Assembly (NCBI GenBank): GCA_021151765.1
Contig: JAGKWR010000001.1
Span: forward strand, 127,201-191,200
DNA from: Alphaproteobacteria bacterium
GTDB taxonomy: Bacteria; Pseudomonadota; Alphaproteobacteria; Rickettsiales; UBA1997
DNA length: 64,000 nt
Reading direction: 5' to 3'
In this document: piece by piece, positions 33,317 through 42,465 of the stretch
Position numbering within the stretch: position 1 is the stretch's first letter
Layout: the number at the start of each line of letters is the position of its first letter
Made by a program: the position numbers and the translations under genes
Notes under the pieces: generated by a model
What the model saw: the letters and a program-made list of their open reading frames with translations, nothing else
Told to the model about the DNA's origin: nothing
The model's database searches: none

Positions 33317-34542
33317 TTACGTTCAAACTTTTTGCGCAAAATAATCGCTACCAAATTGAACAAAATTAAGAAGCCTAAAAGTACTAAAATTGCTGCTGCA
33401 GTTTTTTCCGCGAAACCAATTTCTGGAGAATCTGACCACAAATAAATTTGTACTGGCAATACAGTTGTAGGATCGGTGAAGTTTTGTGGAATATCGGCAA
33501 TAAAAGCAACCATACCAATCATCAGAAGTGGCGCAGTTTCGCCAAGAGCGCGCGAAATCGCCAAGATTGTTCCCGTCATAATTCCCGGAATTGACAGCGG
33601 CAGTAAATGATGCCACATAATTTGTACTTTCGATGCTCCAAGCGCCATGGCACCATCGGAAATTGATTTAGGAATAGAGCGAATCGTGTTGCGTGTTGCG
33701 ATGATAATTACTGGCAAAACCAGCATGAATAAAGTCATGCCCCCGACCAAACTTGACGAGCGCGGTAAATAGAAAAATTGCAAATAAACCGTCAATCCAA
33801 GCAAGCCGTAAATAATTGAAGGAATGGCTGCGAGGTTGTTAATACTGATTTCGATGATATCGGTGATGCGATTTTTCGGAGCGAATTCTTCCAAATAAAA
33901 AGCACACATTACACCAATTGGGAAAGCTAATCCGAGGAAAATTACCATAACTAGAATTGATCCTGATAAACCAGCGCCAATGCCTGCGATTTCTGGCTCA
34001 CGCGAATCAGCAAAGCGGAAAAAATTCCAGTTAAAATCAGTGCGAATATTTTTTTCAGCGATCAATTTATCAGCCCAAATTTTTTGTTTTTCGCTTAAAT
34101 TTCCGGCCAATTTATGTTTGAAATAAACGTCAATTTTTGATGAGGACGACAACCAAAAAACGCCTTTTTTACCCATTAATTCTTGATGGTCAGCAACCTG
34201 TTTTTCCAACTCTAAAGGTGCTATTTTGCTGATCATTTGATAAAGCGCCGCAGTTTCAATTAGTGAAGAAGCATCAGGGAATTGTTGCTGCAAAGATTGT
34301 TTGACCAATCGACGATAATTGAGCTGATTATTTTCAGAATTTTGCGCGATTGATTGCTCAGATAAGTCAACATTTAAAGCAATTTTAGTTTGTAAAAAAG
34401 CGCTGCTACTTTTGCTGAAAATCATGGCGAACAAAATCACCAAAAAAGCCAACGAAAAAGCGATTGCCAACTGTCCAAAGAATTTAAAACGAGCTTCTTT
34501 GGCGTGACGTTTTTTAAGATTTTTAATTTCTAATTTTGCCAT
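33310..34542 (-). CDS. pstA: Phosphate ABC transporter permease PstA
   Basis: PstA and PstC form the membrane channel of the high-affinity phosphate importer. The 410-residue product has a membrane anchor near residue 30, a large soluble insertion (residues 60-190), then six spans with the ABC inner-membrane loop EISINNLAAIPSIIYGLLG and DGAMALGASKVQIMWHHLLP. It lies two bases after pstC. pstB and pstS are not next to it, so the complex is completed elsewhere. Confidence 0.92.
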   Translation of the reverse strand: MAKLEIKNLKKRHAKEARFKFFGQLAIAFSLAFLVILFAMIFSKSSSAFLQTKIALNVDLSEQSIAQNSENNQLNYRRLVKQSLQQQFPDASSLIETAALYQMISKIAPLELEKQVADHQELMGKKGVFWLSSSSKIDVYFKHKLAGNLSEKQKIWADKLIAEKNIRTDFNWNFFRFADSREPEIAGIGAGLSGSILVMVIFLGLAFPIGVMCAFYLEEFAPKNRITDIIEISINNLAAIPSIIYGLLGLTVYLQFFYLPRSSSLVGGMTLFMLVLPVIIIATRNTIRSIPKSISDGAMALGASKVQIMWHHLLPLSIPGIMTGTILAISRALGETAPLLMIGMVAFIADIPQNFTDPTTVLPVQIYLWSDSPEIGFAEKTAAAILVLLGFLILFNLVAIILRKKFERKW

Positions 34543-34543
34543 T

Positions 34544-35809
34544 TTAGCCGTATTTTTTCTTGTAATTTTTGATCACCACCAACGCGATGATGTTGAAGAT
34601 AAATGTGAAAATGAACAATGTTAAAGCCAATGCGAAAGCCGCTAAGGTTTTTGGGCTGTTGAATTCTTGATCGCCGACCAACAACGTAACAATTTGTGCA
34701 GTTGCAGTTGTTACAGAATCAAGCGGATTGAATGTTAATTTGGCGACCAAACCAGCAGCCATTACAACAATCATGGTTTCGCCAATAGCGCGTGAAACGG
34801 CCAAAATAATTGCACCAACAATTGATGGCATTGCTGAAGGAATTACGACTTTTTTAATCATTTCTGATTTAGTGCTGCCCATGGCTAAAGCACCGTCTTT
34901 CAAGGATTGCGGTACGGCGTTGAGTGCGTCGTCAGTGAGTGACAAAACAAAAGGAATAATCATTACGCCCATTACAAAACCAGCTGACAAAGCACTTTCT
35001 GAGGCAATATCAATGCCGATTTGTGCGAATAAATGTTTGAAAAATGGTGCGATGGTCATCACGGCGAAATAGCCGTAAACAACGGTCGGAACGCCAGCCA
35101 AGATTTCTAAAATTGGTTTCAAATAATCACGAACTTTAGCTTTGGCATACATACACAAATAAATTGCTGCCATAATTCCAACTGGCACGGCAACCAACAT
35201 TGCAATTAATGTGATTAACAAAGTTCCTAAAAAAACTGGAACAATGCCAAATGAACTTTGACCGACTGACTGTTCAGAAGTAACCGCCATTTGTGGATTC
35301 CACACCGTGCCAAATAAGAAATCAGTGACGCTGACCATTTTAAAAAACTTCAGCGCTTCAAACAAAATCGAAACTGTGGTGATGATTGTAATTAGAATTC
35401 CGATGCCAGCGGTGATTGACAAAACAAGCTTTGAGACTGATTCAATGTGATTTTTTGAGCTAAATTTTTTGTCGTACAAAAACTTAGTTAAGCAAAAAAT
35501 AATAATTGTGGTGGAAGTTAGCGCGATAAATTTTGTAACCACACTTAAAGGTGCGAAAATGATTGCGCCGAAAATAGCTAAACACCACAGCGCAAAGCAA
35601 TAAACATAATGAATTGGCAATGAACTAACGTTTGATTTAGCAGCATTGTTGTTGGTTTTGTTTTGCTGTGATTCAAGGCGTAATTTTTTAAGCTTTTTAT
35701 TTAGAAGAGCCGAAAAAATCGCGATTAGAACTATTGAAAATAAAAGGAATTGCACGATTACTAAGATTGATTTTGATTGATTCGCACTTGCTGAAAAAGA
35801 TTCAATCAT
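34544..35809 (-). CDS. pstC: Phosphate ABC transporter permease PstC
   Basis: The 421-residue product has an extended N-terminal membrane region of three or four spans, then the PstC core with EILAGVPTVVYGYFAVMT and DGALAMGSTKSEMIKKVVIP (the EAA loop) and SRAIGETMIVVMAAGLVAKL. Alphaproteobacterial PstC proteins commonly have such an N-terminal extension. It starts the pstC-pstA-folP unit and is divergent from the EamA gene with a 41-base gap; no clear Pho box is visible there. Confidence 0.92.
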   Translation of the reverse strand: MIESFSASANQSKSILVIVQFLLFSIVLIAIFSALLNKKLKKLRLESQQNKTNNNAAKSNVSSLPIHYVYCFALWCLAIFGAIIFAPLSVVTKFIALTSTTIIIFCLTKFLYDKKFSSKNHIESVSKLVLSITAGIGILITIITTVSILFEALKFFKMVSVTDFLFGTVWNPQMAVTSEQSVGQSSFGIVPVFLGTLLITLIAMLVAVPVGIMAAIYLCMYAKAKVRDYLKPILEILAGVPTVVYGYFAVMTIAPFFKHLFAQIGIDIASESALSAGFVMGVMIIPFVLSLTDDALNAVPQSLKDGALAMGSTKSEMIKKVVIPSAMPSIVGAIILAVSRAIGETMIVVMAAGLVAKLTFNPLDSVTTATAQIVTLLVGDQEFNSPKTLAAFALALTLFIFTFIFNIIALVVIKNYKKKYG

Positions 35810-35850
35810 TTTGCAAATAACGATTTTTAAATCAATTACGACTTACGTTT

Positions 35851-36756
35851 ATGAGCCTTGGTGCTAGAAATTTTTTGTTACTTCTGACCTTGGCTGGGTG
35901 TTGGGGACCATCTTTTTTGTTCATCAAAATTGCAGTTGAATATGTGCCTCCAATCGCCATTACTGCAATTCGCATGGGTATCGGAGCGACAATCTTATTT
36001 GTGATTTTAACGCTGAAATCTATCAAAATTCCGCCACTTAAACCAGTTTTAAAAATATTCACTATTTCAGCTTTGCTGCAAGGTGCAGTGCCTTTTTCGC
36101 TTTTTGGTTTTGCCGAAAAGACGGTTGATAGCGCATTTGCTGCGATAGTTGGTGGTGCTGCTCCTTTATTTGCAATGGTTATGGCTCATTATTGTTTTGC
36201 TAATGATCGTATGACTAAAGCAAAAATTTATGGCGCGATACTTGGTTTTGGCGGTGTTTTTTTGTTAATTTTGCCAACAATTTTTTCAGCGCATGCGGAA
36301 ATTTTCGGCGTTTTGATTTTATTGTGCGCCGCTATTTGCTATGCTTCAGCATTTGTTTACTCGAAAAAATTTATCAAAGTTACCGACTTTCAACCTTTCG
36401 TAATTCCTTTCATCCAGCTGGTGATTTCTTTCGTAATTTTAACAGTTACCAGCGCGATTTTTGAAGATCACTCTAACATGAAAAACGCTTCGCAAGCGGC
36501 AATAATATCACTTTGCGGGCTCGGAGTTATCGGCACGGCAATCGCTTTTGTGATTTATTATAAACTGATCGAATATACCAGTGTGACGTATATTTCGATG
36601 GTGAATTATTTATTGCCGGTGTTTGGAACGGTGTTGGGAATGTTGATTTTAAACGAGCAATTAAGTTGGAACGATTATTTGGGTGGAATATTGATTCTAT
36701 TCGGCGTAATGACCGCCAACGGTGTGATAAATTTCAAAAAATTCTTAGGAAAATAA
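35851..36756 (+). CDS. EamA/DMT-family transporter
   Basis: The 301-residue product has two EamA repeats of about five membrane spans each, starting FLLLLTLAGCWGPSFLFIKI and ending with YLLPVFGTVLGMLILNEQLSW, the characteristic second-repeat signature. Family members export amino acids, metabolites or drugs; the substrate cannot be assigned. The stop overlaps the rsmE start as TAATG, so the two are coupled. Confidence 0.9.
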   Translation: MSLGARNFLLLLTLAGCWGPSFLFIKIAVEYVPPIAITAIRMGIGATILFVILTLKSIKIPPLKPVLKIFTISALLQGAVPFSLFGFAEKTVDSAFAAIVGGAAPLFAMVMAHYCFANDRMTKAKIYGAILGFGGVFLLILPTIFSAHAEIFGVLILLCAAICYASAFVYSKKFIKVTDFQPFVIPFIQLVISFVILTVTSAIFEDHSNMKNASQAAIISLCGLGVIGTAIAFVIYYKLIEYTSVTYISMVNYLLPVFGTVLGMLILNEQLSWNDYLGGILILFGVMTANGVINFKKFLGK

Positions 36757-37526
36757 TGGCAAAAATTCGTCTATTTGTAACAGAAAAAAATCTCGAGCTG
36801 GGCGCGCAAATAAAAATTAGCGAAGGCGATTTTGATTATTTGACTAAAGTTATGCGGCAAAAAATTGCTGACGTTATTTACGTTTTTAACGGCGTGAATG
36901 GCGAGTTTGAGGCGGAAATCAAGCAAATTGAAAAGAAGTTTTTGATCGCGCAAATAGTAAAAAAAATAGCTGATTTGCGCACAGTTCCAAATATCACTTT
37001 AGCTTTTGCTTTAGTAAAAAATGTGCGTGTTGATTTCATCGCAGCAAAAGCTACAGAGCTTGGCGTGGCAACGCTGCAACCTATCGTTACGCAACACACA
37101 ATTGTTGATAAAATTAATTTAGAACGCTTCAGCGCCAACGTCAAAGAAGCTTGCGAACAGTGCGAGCGCAACGATTTTCCGCAAGTTTTTGACGTAAAAA
37201 AATTAGATAAATTTCTAACTCAAAAAGATGCTGAAGAAAAAATATTTATCTTGTGCGACGAGTCTGGGCAGGCCCAGAAAGCCAGTGAAGTTTTAGAGAA
37301 GTTGCATCAATCAAAACAAAATCAAGCACAAGAAATTGTAATTTTAATCGGACCGGAAGGTGGTTTTTCCCAAAGCGAATTTGCAAAAATGCGTGAGTTG
37401 AAAAATCTATACGCAATCTCGTTGGGGCCAAGAATATTGCGTGCCGACACCGCTATGATCGCCGCTTTAACTTTAGTTCAAGAATTTTTGGGCGACTTCA
37501 ATTTAAAACCGAGGTTTCAAAATTAA
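36756..37526 (+). CDS. rsmE: 16S rRNA m3U1498 methyltransferase RsmE
   Basis: RsmE is a SPOUT-class enzyme that methylates U1498 of 16S rRNA. The 256-residue product has an N-terminal PUA-like domain (DYLTKVMRQKIADVIYVFNG), KATELGVATLQPIVTQH, and the SAM-knot segment LIGPEGGFSQSEF with LGPRILRADTA. I chose ATG 36756, overlapping the upstream stop; the longer frame would read through the end of the EamA gene. Confidence 0.95.
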   Translation: MAKIRLFVTEKNLELGAQIKISEGDFDYLTKVMRQKIADVIYVFNGVNGEFEAEIKQIEKKFLIAQIVKKIADLRTVPNITLAFALVKNVRVDFIAAKATELGVATLQPIVTQHTIVDKINLERFSANVKEACEQCERNDFPQVFDVKKLDKFLTQKDAEEKIFILCDESGQAQKASEVLEKLHQSKQNQAQEIVILIGPEGGFSQSEFAKMRELKNLYAISLGPRILRADTAMIAALTLVQEFLGDFNLKPRFQN

Positions 37527-38008
37527 TGCGTAATTTTCTAATAATTTTTTGTTTGTTTTTATTTTCAGAAAATAGCTCGCAAGCAGCAGAAAATAAGGTT
37601 GAACGTCAATTGGTCGCGCAAGATTTAAATGGTGAAACCATCGATTTAGCCAAGTTACGCGGTAAAGTTGTAATCGTAAATTTTTGGGCCGAATGGTGCC
37701 AAAATTGTTTGCACGAAATGCAAGTTTTGCAAAGTTTGTATTCTGCCTATAAAGATCAAGGCCTTGAAATTATTGGCGTCAGCATCGATAAAAAACGTGA
37801 AATGCAAAAAGTTTTACAACGCGCCGCGCGAGTTTCTTATCCAAACGCTTTGCTAGAAAATGCCAGCCAAAACAATTTCCCCGACATCACCGCTTTGCCC
37901 ACAACTTACATAATTGATCAACAAGGTCGCGAAGTCGCAATGCTGCGCGGCGACAACCCCGCCCAAAACTTTATTCAGATATTGTTGCCGCTGTTTTATA
38001 AGAAATAA
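37526..38008 (+). CDS. TlpA/ResA-like periplasmic thiol-disulfide protein
   Basis: The 160-residue product has an N-terminal signal peptide (FLIIFCLFLFSENSSQAA) and a thioredoxin domain with WAEWCQNC, the redox CxxC site, plus ALPTTYIID containing the cis-proline. ResA/TlpA family members reduce apocytochrome c or other periplasmic thiols. CcmB encoded near 59 kb is in line with a cytochrome c maturation pathway in this organism. It overlaps the rsmE stop as TAATG. Confidence 0.9.
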   Translation: MRNFLIIFCLFLFSENSSQAAENKVERQLVAQDLNGETIDLAKLRGKVVIVNFWAEWCQNCLHEMQVLQSLYSAYKDQGLEIIGVSIDKKREMQKVLQRAARVSYPNALLENASQNNFPDITALPTTYIIDQQGREVAMLRGDNPAQNFIQILLPLFYKK

Positions 38009-38033
38009 TGGATTAGTGCTATTAACTTTTAAT

Positions 38034-38822
38034 TTAGAATGGGGGTTTGTGTAAATCCGATTTTTTGATTGGGGTTGAAAGACCAAGATGCTTTATCATT
38101 TGCGTGATTTCTTTTTCAAAATCTTTTGTGGAGTTAGGAGATAAAACAATTTCTTGGATTAGTTCTGACAAATTCACATCAATGAAAACACCAGCTTCTG
38201 AATCGGAGATTTTGCCGCCATCTTCTTTCAAAAACCCTCGATGATAAAGGGCTCTGACTTCATTTTCTGTTTTATATTCATCTCTTTTGAGTAAGTAAGG
38301 ACGAAAGAAGTTTTCAAAAAGTGGTTTATTTAAATAAGATTGAGGATCTTTTTCGGAATAATAGTCGACTGATCCAATATTAATTCCTTCTTTAGTCGAT
38401 AACAAAGAGCTTTTTAGTTTCAAAATATTGGTTTTAAGACATATCCCAGTTGATAGATCGGAATATAATTTCCACAAGGCTTCGTATTCATGATCAGATT
38501 TACAAAAGGATAAAACGAAATTATTTTTTCTATTTGGAAAATGAAAATTTCTTAGCATCAAGTAAATCTGTTCGGCTTTATTTTTTTGTTGCGCAGGATT
38601 AAGATCTAATTCTTTGGAACAATGTTTCTCCCAATCTTGAATATTATATTCATAAACCCATCTTGGATAGCATCCTTCCATAGGATCATCAAATTTATCG
38701 GAGCGACAAAAAAACAATTGTGAACGGTTAATTAGGCTCGAGAATTTGTAAAAGTTCATGTATTTACAAATAACGGTTTCATCATCTGGAGTTGTGAATT
38801 CTGGGTGTATTTCAAAGGGCAT
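38034..38822 (-). CDS. DUF2971-family protein
   Basis: The 262-residue product matches the DUF2971 pattern: CKYMNFYKFSSLINRSQLFF, then CRSDKFDDPMEGCYP, and SFCKSDHEYEALWKLYSD, followed by a region with EVRALYH. The family has no established biochemical role and is often in accessory regions. Here it starts 12 bases after the toxin gene and is the last of three minus-strand genes, suggesting it belongs to the same cassette. Confidence 0.8.
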   Translation of the reverse strand: MPFEIHPEFTTPDDETVICKYMNFYKFSSLINRSQLFFCRSDKFDDPMEGCYPRWVYEYNIQDWEKHCSKELDLNPAQQKNKAEQIYLMLRNFHFPNRKNNFVLSFCKSDHEYEALWKLYSDLSTGICLKTNILKLKSSLLSTKEGINIGSVDYYSEKDPQSYLNKPLFENFFRPYLLKRDEYKTENEVRALYHRGFLKEDGGKISDSEAGVFIDVNLSELIQEIVLSPNSTKDFEKEITQMIKHLGLSTPIKKSDLHKPPF

Positions 38823-38834
38823 TTTTTTGGATAT

Positions 38835-39227
38835 TTAATTGTTTTGGCTGTGTTGATTATTTTCTAAATATTTCGCCACAAACTCATAATCCATATCGCT
38901 ATCATCTCTCTCTTTGAAATAAATTTCCAAGAACTCCACCTCAAGTTTTTCAGGATAAAAAGCGTAAATTATTCTAATGCCACTGCGGTTTCCTTTCCCT
39001 TTAAGAGCTTTGCAGGAAAATTTTTTGAGCTTATAAATTTGAACAATTTTTTTATCGAATTTTGGAACTAACCAAACTGCTTCGTTGCTTATTTTTTCTA
39101 GGTGAAATGCTTCGATAGCAAATTTTTGAGCAATTTCTAAATCTTCCTCAAGAGTGCGATATTTTTTTATGAGTTTCTTTAATTGCTTCTCAAATCTATC
39201 GTGGTGACGATATTTAATTTTTTTCAT
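38835..39227 (-). CDS. RelE/ParE-superfamily toxin
   Basis: The 130-residue basic protein begins KIKYRHHDRFEKQLKKLIKK and ends GNRSGIRIIYAFYPEKLEVEFLEIYFKERDD, here quoted in pieces as SGIRIIYAFYP and VEFLEIYFKE. This is the beta-sheet core of RelE-like mRNA interferases and gyrase-poisoning ParE toxins. Conserved basic and aromatic residues near the C-terminus (K, R, Y) fit a RelE-like RNase, but catalysis is not certain. Its start overlaps the antitoxin gene by 14 bases. Confidence 0.75.
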   Translation of the reverse strand: MKKIKYRHHDRFEKQLKKLIKKYRTLEEDLEIAQKFAIEAFHLEKISNEAVWLVPKFDKKIVQIYKLKKFSCKALKGKGNRSGIRIIYAFYPEKLEVEFLEIYFKERDDSDMDYEFVAKYLENNQHSQNN

Positions 39228-39975
39228 AGGTTCGAACTGAGGTGTCTTTGGTGCGGTAGAAAACGGCTTCGTAAGGAATGTTTTTTCCTATTTCAGTTGA
39301 TATCCATGGAATATCTCGATGTGAGAAATCGGATAATTCTTTGGCGGTTTTATGTCCAAGTCGGGCTATTTCTTCATCAATATGTTGTAGTTCACGACCG
39401 CTAAAAACAGATAAGTCCGGATTTTTCACAGGTAAATATTTGCGCTGATCTTTGTCGAAAAATTTTGTTACTACTTCCTCTATTTCGCCATTTTCGATCA
39501 TTTCTTTTATAACTTTCGAAAACTCGCGTGGTGTTGGGCCAAAATGATTTTTGATGTAAGTCGCGCCAATCAATTGTTCTTCATATTTTTCGTAATAATC
39601 AAAGTCACAAAAATACAGAATTTTGTAAAGCACAGTTTGACCGACATTTGGCAAAGCGCCGATTTTTTGTGTAATGTAAAGCAAGGCATTTTTGAACTTT
39701 TCAACATTTTCTGCGGGAACGCTGATGCGTTCTTTTTTTGCTTGTTTTGATTCAGTCGATCTTTTTTTGAGTACGATTTCGACTTCACTCGATTCTGTAA
39801 GAATTTCTGTAACGCTAATTCCTAGATGCATTGCTAACTTATCGGCTTCAGACATTCTTAATTCTCTCTTTTTAGAAAGAATTTTAATTGCTGTAGGACG
39901 AGAAACCTCAATGATTCTTGATAATTCAGACTGAGAAATTTTATGACTAGATATGATATTTTTTAAGCTACTCAT
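39214..39975 (-). CDS. Panacea (SocA/DUF4065)-domain antitoxin with N-terminal helix-turn-helix
   Basis: The 253-residue product has an XRE-like helix-turn-helix (KISQSELSRIIEVSRPTAIK with the MHLGISVTEIL ending) and, from about residue 95, a Panacea domain: TVLYKILYFCDFDYYEKY and GATYIKNHFGPTPREF are its hallmarks. Panacea proteins are known antitoxins that neutralise varied toxins encoded beside them, and the HTH would allow autoregulation. The toxin gene follows with a 14-base overlap, in the antitoxin-first order usual for such pairs. Confidence 0.85.
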   Translation of the reverse strand: MSSLKNIISSHKISQSELSRIIEVSRPTAIKILSKKRELRMSEADKLAMHLGISVTEILTESSEVEIVLKKRSTESKQAKKERISVPAENVEKFKNALLYITQKIGALPNVGQTVLYKILYFCDFDYYEKYEEQLIGATYIKNHFGPTPREFSKVIKEMIENGEIEEVVTKFFDKDQRKYLPVKNPDLSVFSGRELQHIDEEIARLGHKTAKELSDFSHRDIPWISTEIGKNIPYEAVFYRTKDTSVRTYEKN

Positions 39976-40042
39976 TTTGTCATTATGGTGGTTATTTATT
40001 GGCGAGTAGATTGCAGTGTGTAAAAATTATTATCAACTAATA

Positions 40043-40059
40043 TGTAAAAAATATTTACA
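40043..40059. promoter_or_regulatory. Possible operator upstream of the Panacea antitoxin
   Basis: TGTAAA-AAATA-TTTACA is a perfect 6-bp inverted repeat in the 70-base region ahead of the antitoxin start. The antitoxin has an HTH, so an autoregulatory site is expected here. A TTTACA-N17-TTTTAC promoter on the minus strand would overlap it. Confidence 0.35.
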
Positions 40060-40181
40060 GCTTAGGATGCCAATTTTTAGTAAGTGGTTTTTGGTAGATT
40101 CGGGGATCATAAAAGATTTAGACAAAAAAGTTTGAGTATTCTTGTGAGTTTCTAGAGATTAGTGCAGCAATCGAGGGAAAG

Positions 40182-40212
40182 AAAGCCCGCTTCCCACGGT
40201 CAGTCGGGCTGT
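40182..40212 (-). terminator. Terminator of tRNA-Ser
   Basis: On the minus strand AGCCCG and CGGGCT pair, followed by TTCTTTCCC. It starts about 20 bases after the tRNA 3' end. Confidence 0.6.
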
Positions 40213-40230
40213 AGCGTAAGCGAAAGCGGA

Positions 40231-40323
40231 TGGCGGATGAGAAGGGATTCGAACCCTTGATAGAGCTTTTGACCCTATACACACTTTCCAGGCGTGCGCC
40301 TTCGACCACTCGGCCACTCATCC
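40231..40323 (-). tRNA. tRNA-Ser (GGA)
   Basis: The minus strand gives GGATGAGTGGCCGAGTGGTC, an anticodon arm with the loop CTGGAAA (anticodon GGA), a long variable arm and GGGTTCGAATCCC as the T-arm. The acceptor stem GGATGAG pairs with CTCATCC, the discriminator is G and CCA is encoded. At 93 bases including CCA it has the size of a class II tRNA. Confidence 0.95.
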
Positions 40324-40561
40324 TCAATAAAAAAACTTAGTTTGTGAAACTCTGGGATTCGCTTTCGCTCATGCCCGTTGTTCACTCAAATTGACCGTTT
40401 AGGTCAATTTGCCGGAGATGAATCTCCGTCGTTCAAACCTCATCCTCAATAAAAAACTTAGTTTGTGAAACTCTGGGATTCGCTTTCGCTCATGCCCGTT
40501 ATTCACTCAAATTGACCGTTTAGGTCAATTTGCCGGAGATGAATCTCCGTCGCTCAAACCT
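40319..40561. repeat. Tandem duplication of about 122 bp next to tRNA-Ser
   Basis: Units 40319-40440 and 40441-40561 differ by one A in an A-run and two substitutions. The unit begins inside the tRNA gene: its first bases CATCC are the complement of the tRNA 5' end. Each unit contains the perfect hairpins AAATTGACC-GTTTA-GGTCAATTT and CGGAGA-TGAA-TCTCCG. The unit lies upstream of the minus-strand tRNA, so the tRNA promoter region may be duplicated. Confidence 0.85.
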
Positions 40562-40640
40562 CAATAACTCATCTTTACGATTAAGGAAATTTAAACTTTC
40601 AGATTTGCAGATACAAAGTCTTTTCTAGCTTAAATTTAAA

Positions 40641-40682
40641 AATCAAATCAGCGAAAACAAACTTAATTTGCTTCCGCTGATG
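40641..40682 (-). terminator. Terminator of yidC
   Basis: On the minus strand ATCAGCG pairs with CGCTGAT, extended by GAAGCAAA/TTTGTTTTC with small bulges, and is followed by TTGATTTTT. It starts 6 bases after the yidC stop. Confidence 0.65.
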
Positions 40683-40687
40683 TTTTA

Positions 40688-42451
40688 TTATTTTGATTCG
40701 TTGTTCAACTTTTTAGTGATGAACCATTGTTGCAAGATTGAAAGCGTGTTGCTCCAAGTCCAGTAAATTACCAATCCAGCAGGGAAAGCTGCCAAGACGA
40801 AGGTTAAAATATAAGGCATCCATTTCAAAACTTTGGCTTGTGTTGGATCAGATGCGGTTGGGTTTAATTTTTGTTGGATGATCATAGTGATGCCCATCAA
40901 TATTGGCCAGATACCGACTGTGAAAGTGCTGCTCACTTCAAATGGCAATAAACCAAACAAGTTGAAAATTGATGTTGGATCTGGCATCGAAAGATCTTGA
41001 ATCCAGCCATAGAAAGGCGCTTGGCGCATATCAAGCGTGACGTAAAGCACTTTATACAAAGCGAAGAAAACCGGAATTTGAATCAAAATTGGCAAACATC
41101 CAGAAGCCGGATTGACCTTTTCTTTTTTGTACAACTCCATCACTTCGCGGTTCATCGCCAATTTGTCGTCTTTGTATTTAGCGCGAATGGCATCAATTTT
41201 TGGCTGTAATTTTTTAACTTTAGAAATGGCCAAGAAAGATTTGTTGGCCATTGGGAACAATGCCAATTTGATGACAACTGTCATTGCCAAAATTGCCAAA
41301 CCGAAATTGCCTAAAATTTTGTATAAAAATTCGATGATGAAAAAGAACGGTTTAGTCAAGAAATAGAACCAGCCGAAATCGACAGCGCGATCAAAAAGTT
41401 TAGCATCATATTCTTTGGCGTAGCGATCCAATAGTTGAACTTTTTTAGCACCAGCAAAAAGATGATGTTGGAATTTAACTTCTTCATGAGCTGCGATTTT
41501 GTATTCTTGTCCGACAAATTCCGAGTTGAAGAAATGATTTTGGTTTGAATTGTCATAGCTGAAGCTTGCTTGATACTTTAAATTTTTATCCGGCAAAATT
41601 GAGCTTAACCAATATTTGTCGGTGATGCCGAGCCAGCCGCCGTTTTCTGCTGAGAATTTTTGGGTTTTTTCCTCGATTAAATCTTTGTAAGTAACTTCGT
41701 GTAAAACGTTGGAAAACGCTCCGATTGCGCCTTCGTGTAGGATGTAAACTGGTTTGCTTACAGACGGTAAAGTGCGATTGATACGACCATAAGAAGCCAA
41801 AGAAATTTCAGTATTAGACAAGTTTTTCACGCTTTGTGTAACTGAAAACATGTAATCTTTGTCTAAAGCAACAGTGATGATGAACTCAACACCTTGTTGG
41901 TTTTTCCACGATAAATTGATTGGATTTTCAGGCGTTAATTTTGCCGCGTCACTTTTCCAGATGCTGTCAGGTTTTGGTAAATCAAGATTTTTATCTGAGC
42001 TAACCCAACCGAAATCAGCGAAATAACGATCTTTGCTTTCGCTTGGTGAGAATAAAGAAACTTCGTTTTTGTGATCAGATTTTTCGAAATATTTCGCTAA
42101 AGTTAAATCATCAAAACGTGCGCCTTTCAGATAAATTGAACCGTGTAAATTTTCGCTCTCAATGGCAATGCGATTAGCCGTGCTTTCGTCTAAAATTTCT
42201 TGGCGATTTTTTAAAGCTAGAATTGTTTCTGAAGCTTTGGTTGCTGTGAGCTCAGCTGTTGTAGTGGCCGGCTTTACTTCAGAAGATGACGCTGGAGCAG
42301 CAACATTTTGCGCTGCAACTTGAGTTGCCGTTGCAGCTTTTTTAGCAGCTTCTTGTTTTTCAATGCGTGGTTTTTCAAAAAACACGGTCCAACCAATTAA
42401 AATAAGGACAGAAAGGACAGTAGCCAAAAGTACGTTTTTGTTATTTTGCAT
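40688..42451 (-). CDS. yidC: Membrane protein insertase YidC
   Basis: YidC inserts membrane proteins, with or without SecYEG. The 587-residue product has an N-terminal span (VLLATVLSVLILIGWTVFF), a large periplasmic beta domain to about residue 340, and the C-terminal insertase core with NFGLAILAMTVVIKL, PASGCLPILIQIPVFFALYK and QWFITKKLN. The usual neighbours rnpA, rpmH and yidD are absent; instead the basic orphan gene lies 14 bases upstream. Confidence 0.95.
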   Translation of the reverse strand: MQNNKNVLLATVLSVLILIGWTVFFEKPRIEKQEAAKKAATATQVAAQNVAAPASSSEVKPATTTAELTATKASETILALKNRQEILDESTANRIAIESENLHGSIYLKGARFDDLTLAKYFEKSDHKNEVSLFSPSESKDRYFADFGWVSSDKNLDLPKPDSIWKSDAAKLTPENPINLSWKNQQGVEFIITVALDKDYMFSVTQSVKNLSNTEISLASYGRINRTLPSVSKPVYILHEGAIGAFSNVLHEVTYKDLIEEKTQKFSAENGGWLGITDKYWLSSILPDKNLKYQASFSYDNSNQNHFFNSEFVGQEYKIAAHEEVKFQHHLFAGAKKVQLLDRYAKEYDAKLFDRAVDFGWFYFLTKPFFFIIEFLYKILGNFGLAILAMTVVIKLALFPMANKSFLAISKVKKLQPKIDAIRAKYKDDKLAMNREVMELYKKEKVNPASGCLPILIQIPVFFALYKVLYVTLDMRQAPFYGWIQDLSMPDPTSIFNLFGLLPFEVSSTFTVGIWPILMGITMIIQQKLNPTASDPTQAKVLKWMPYILTFVLAAFPAGLVIYWTWSNTLSILQQWFITKKLNNESK

Positions 42452-42465
42452 GAGAAAATTATCGA

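Noticed and set aside
40319..40561. CRISPR array
   Set aside because: Only two long, nearly identical, directly adjacent units without spacers; it is a tandem duplication.
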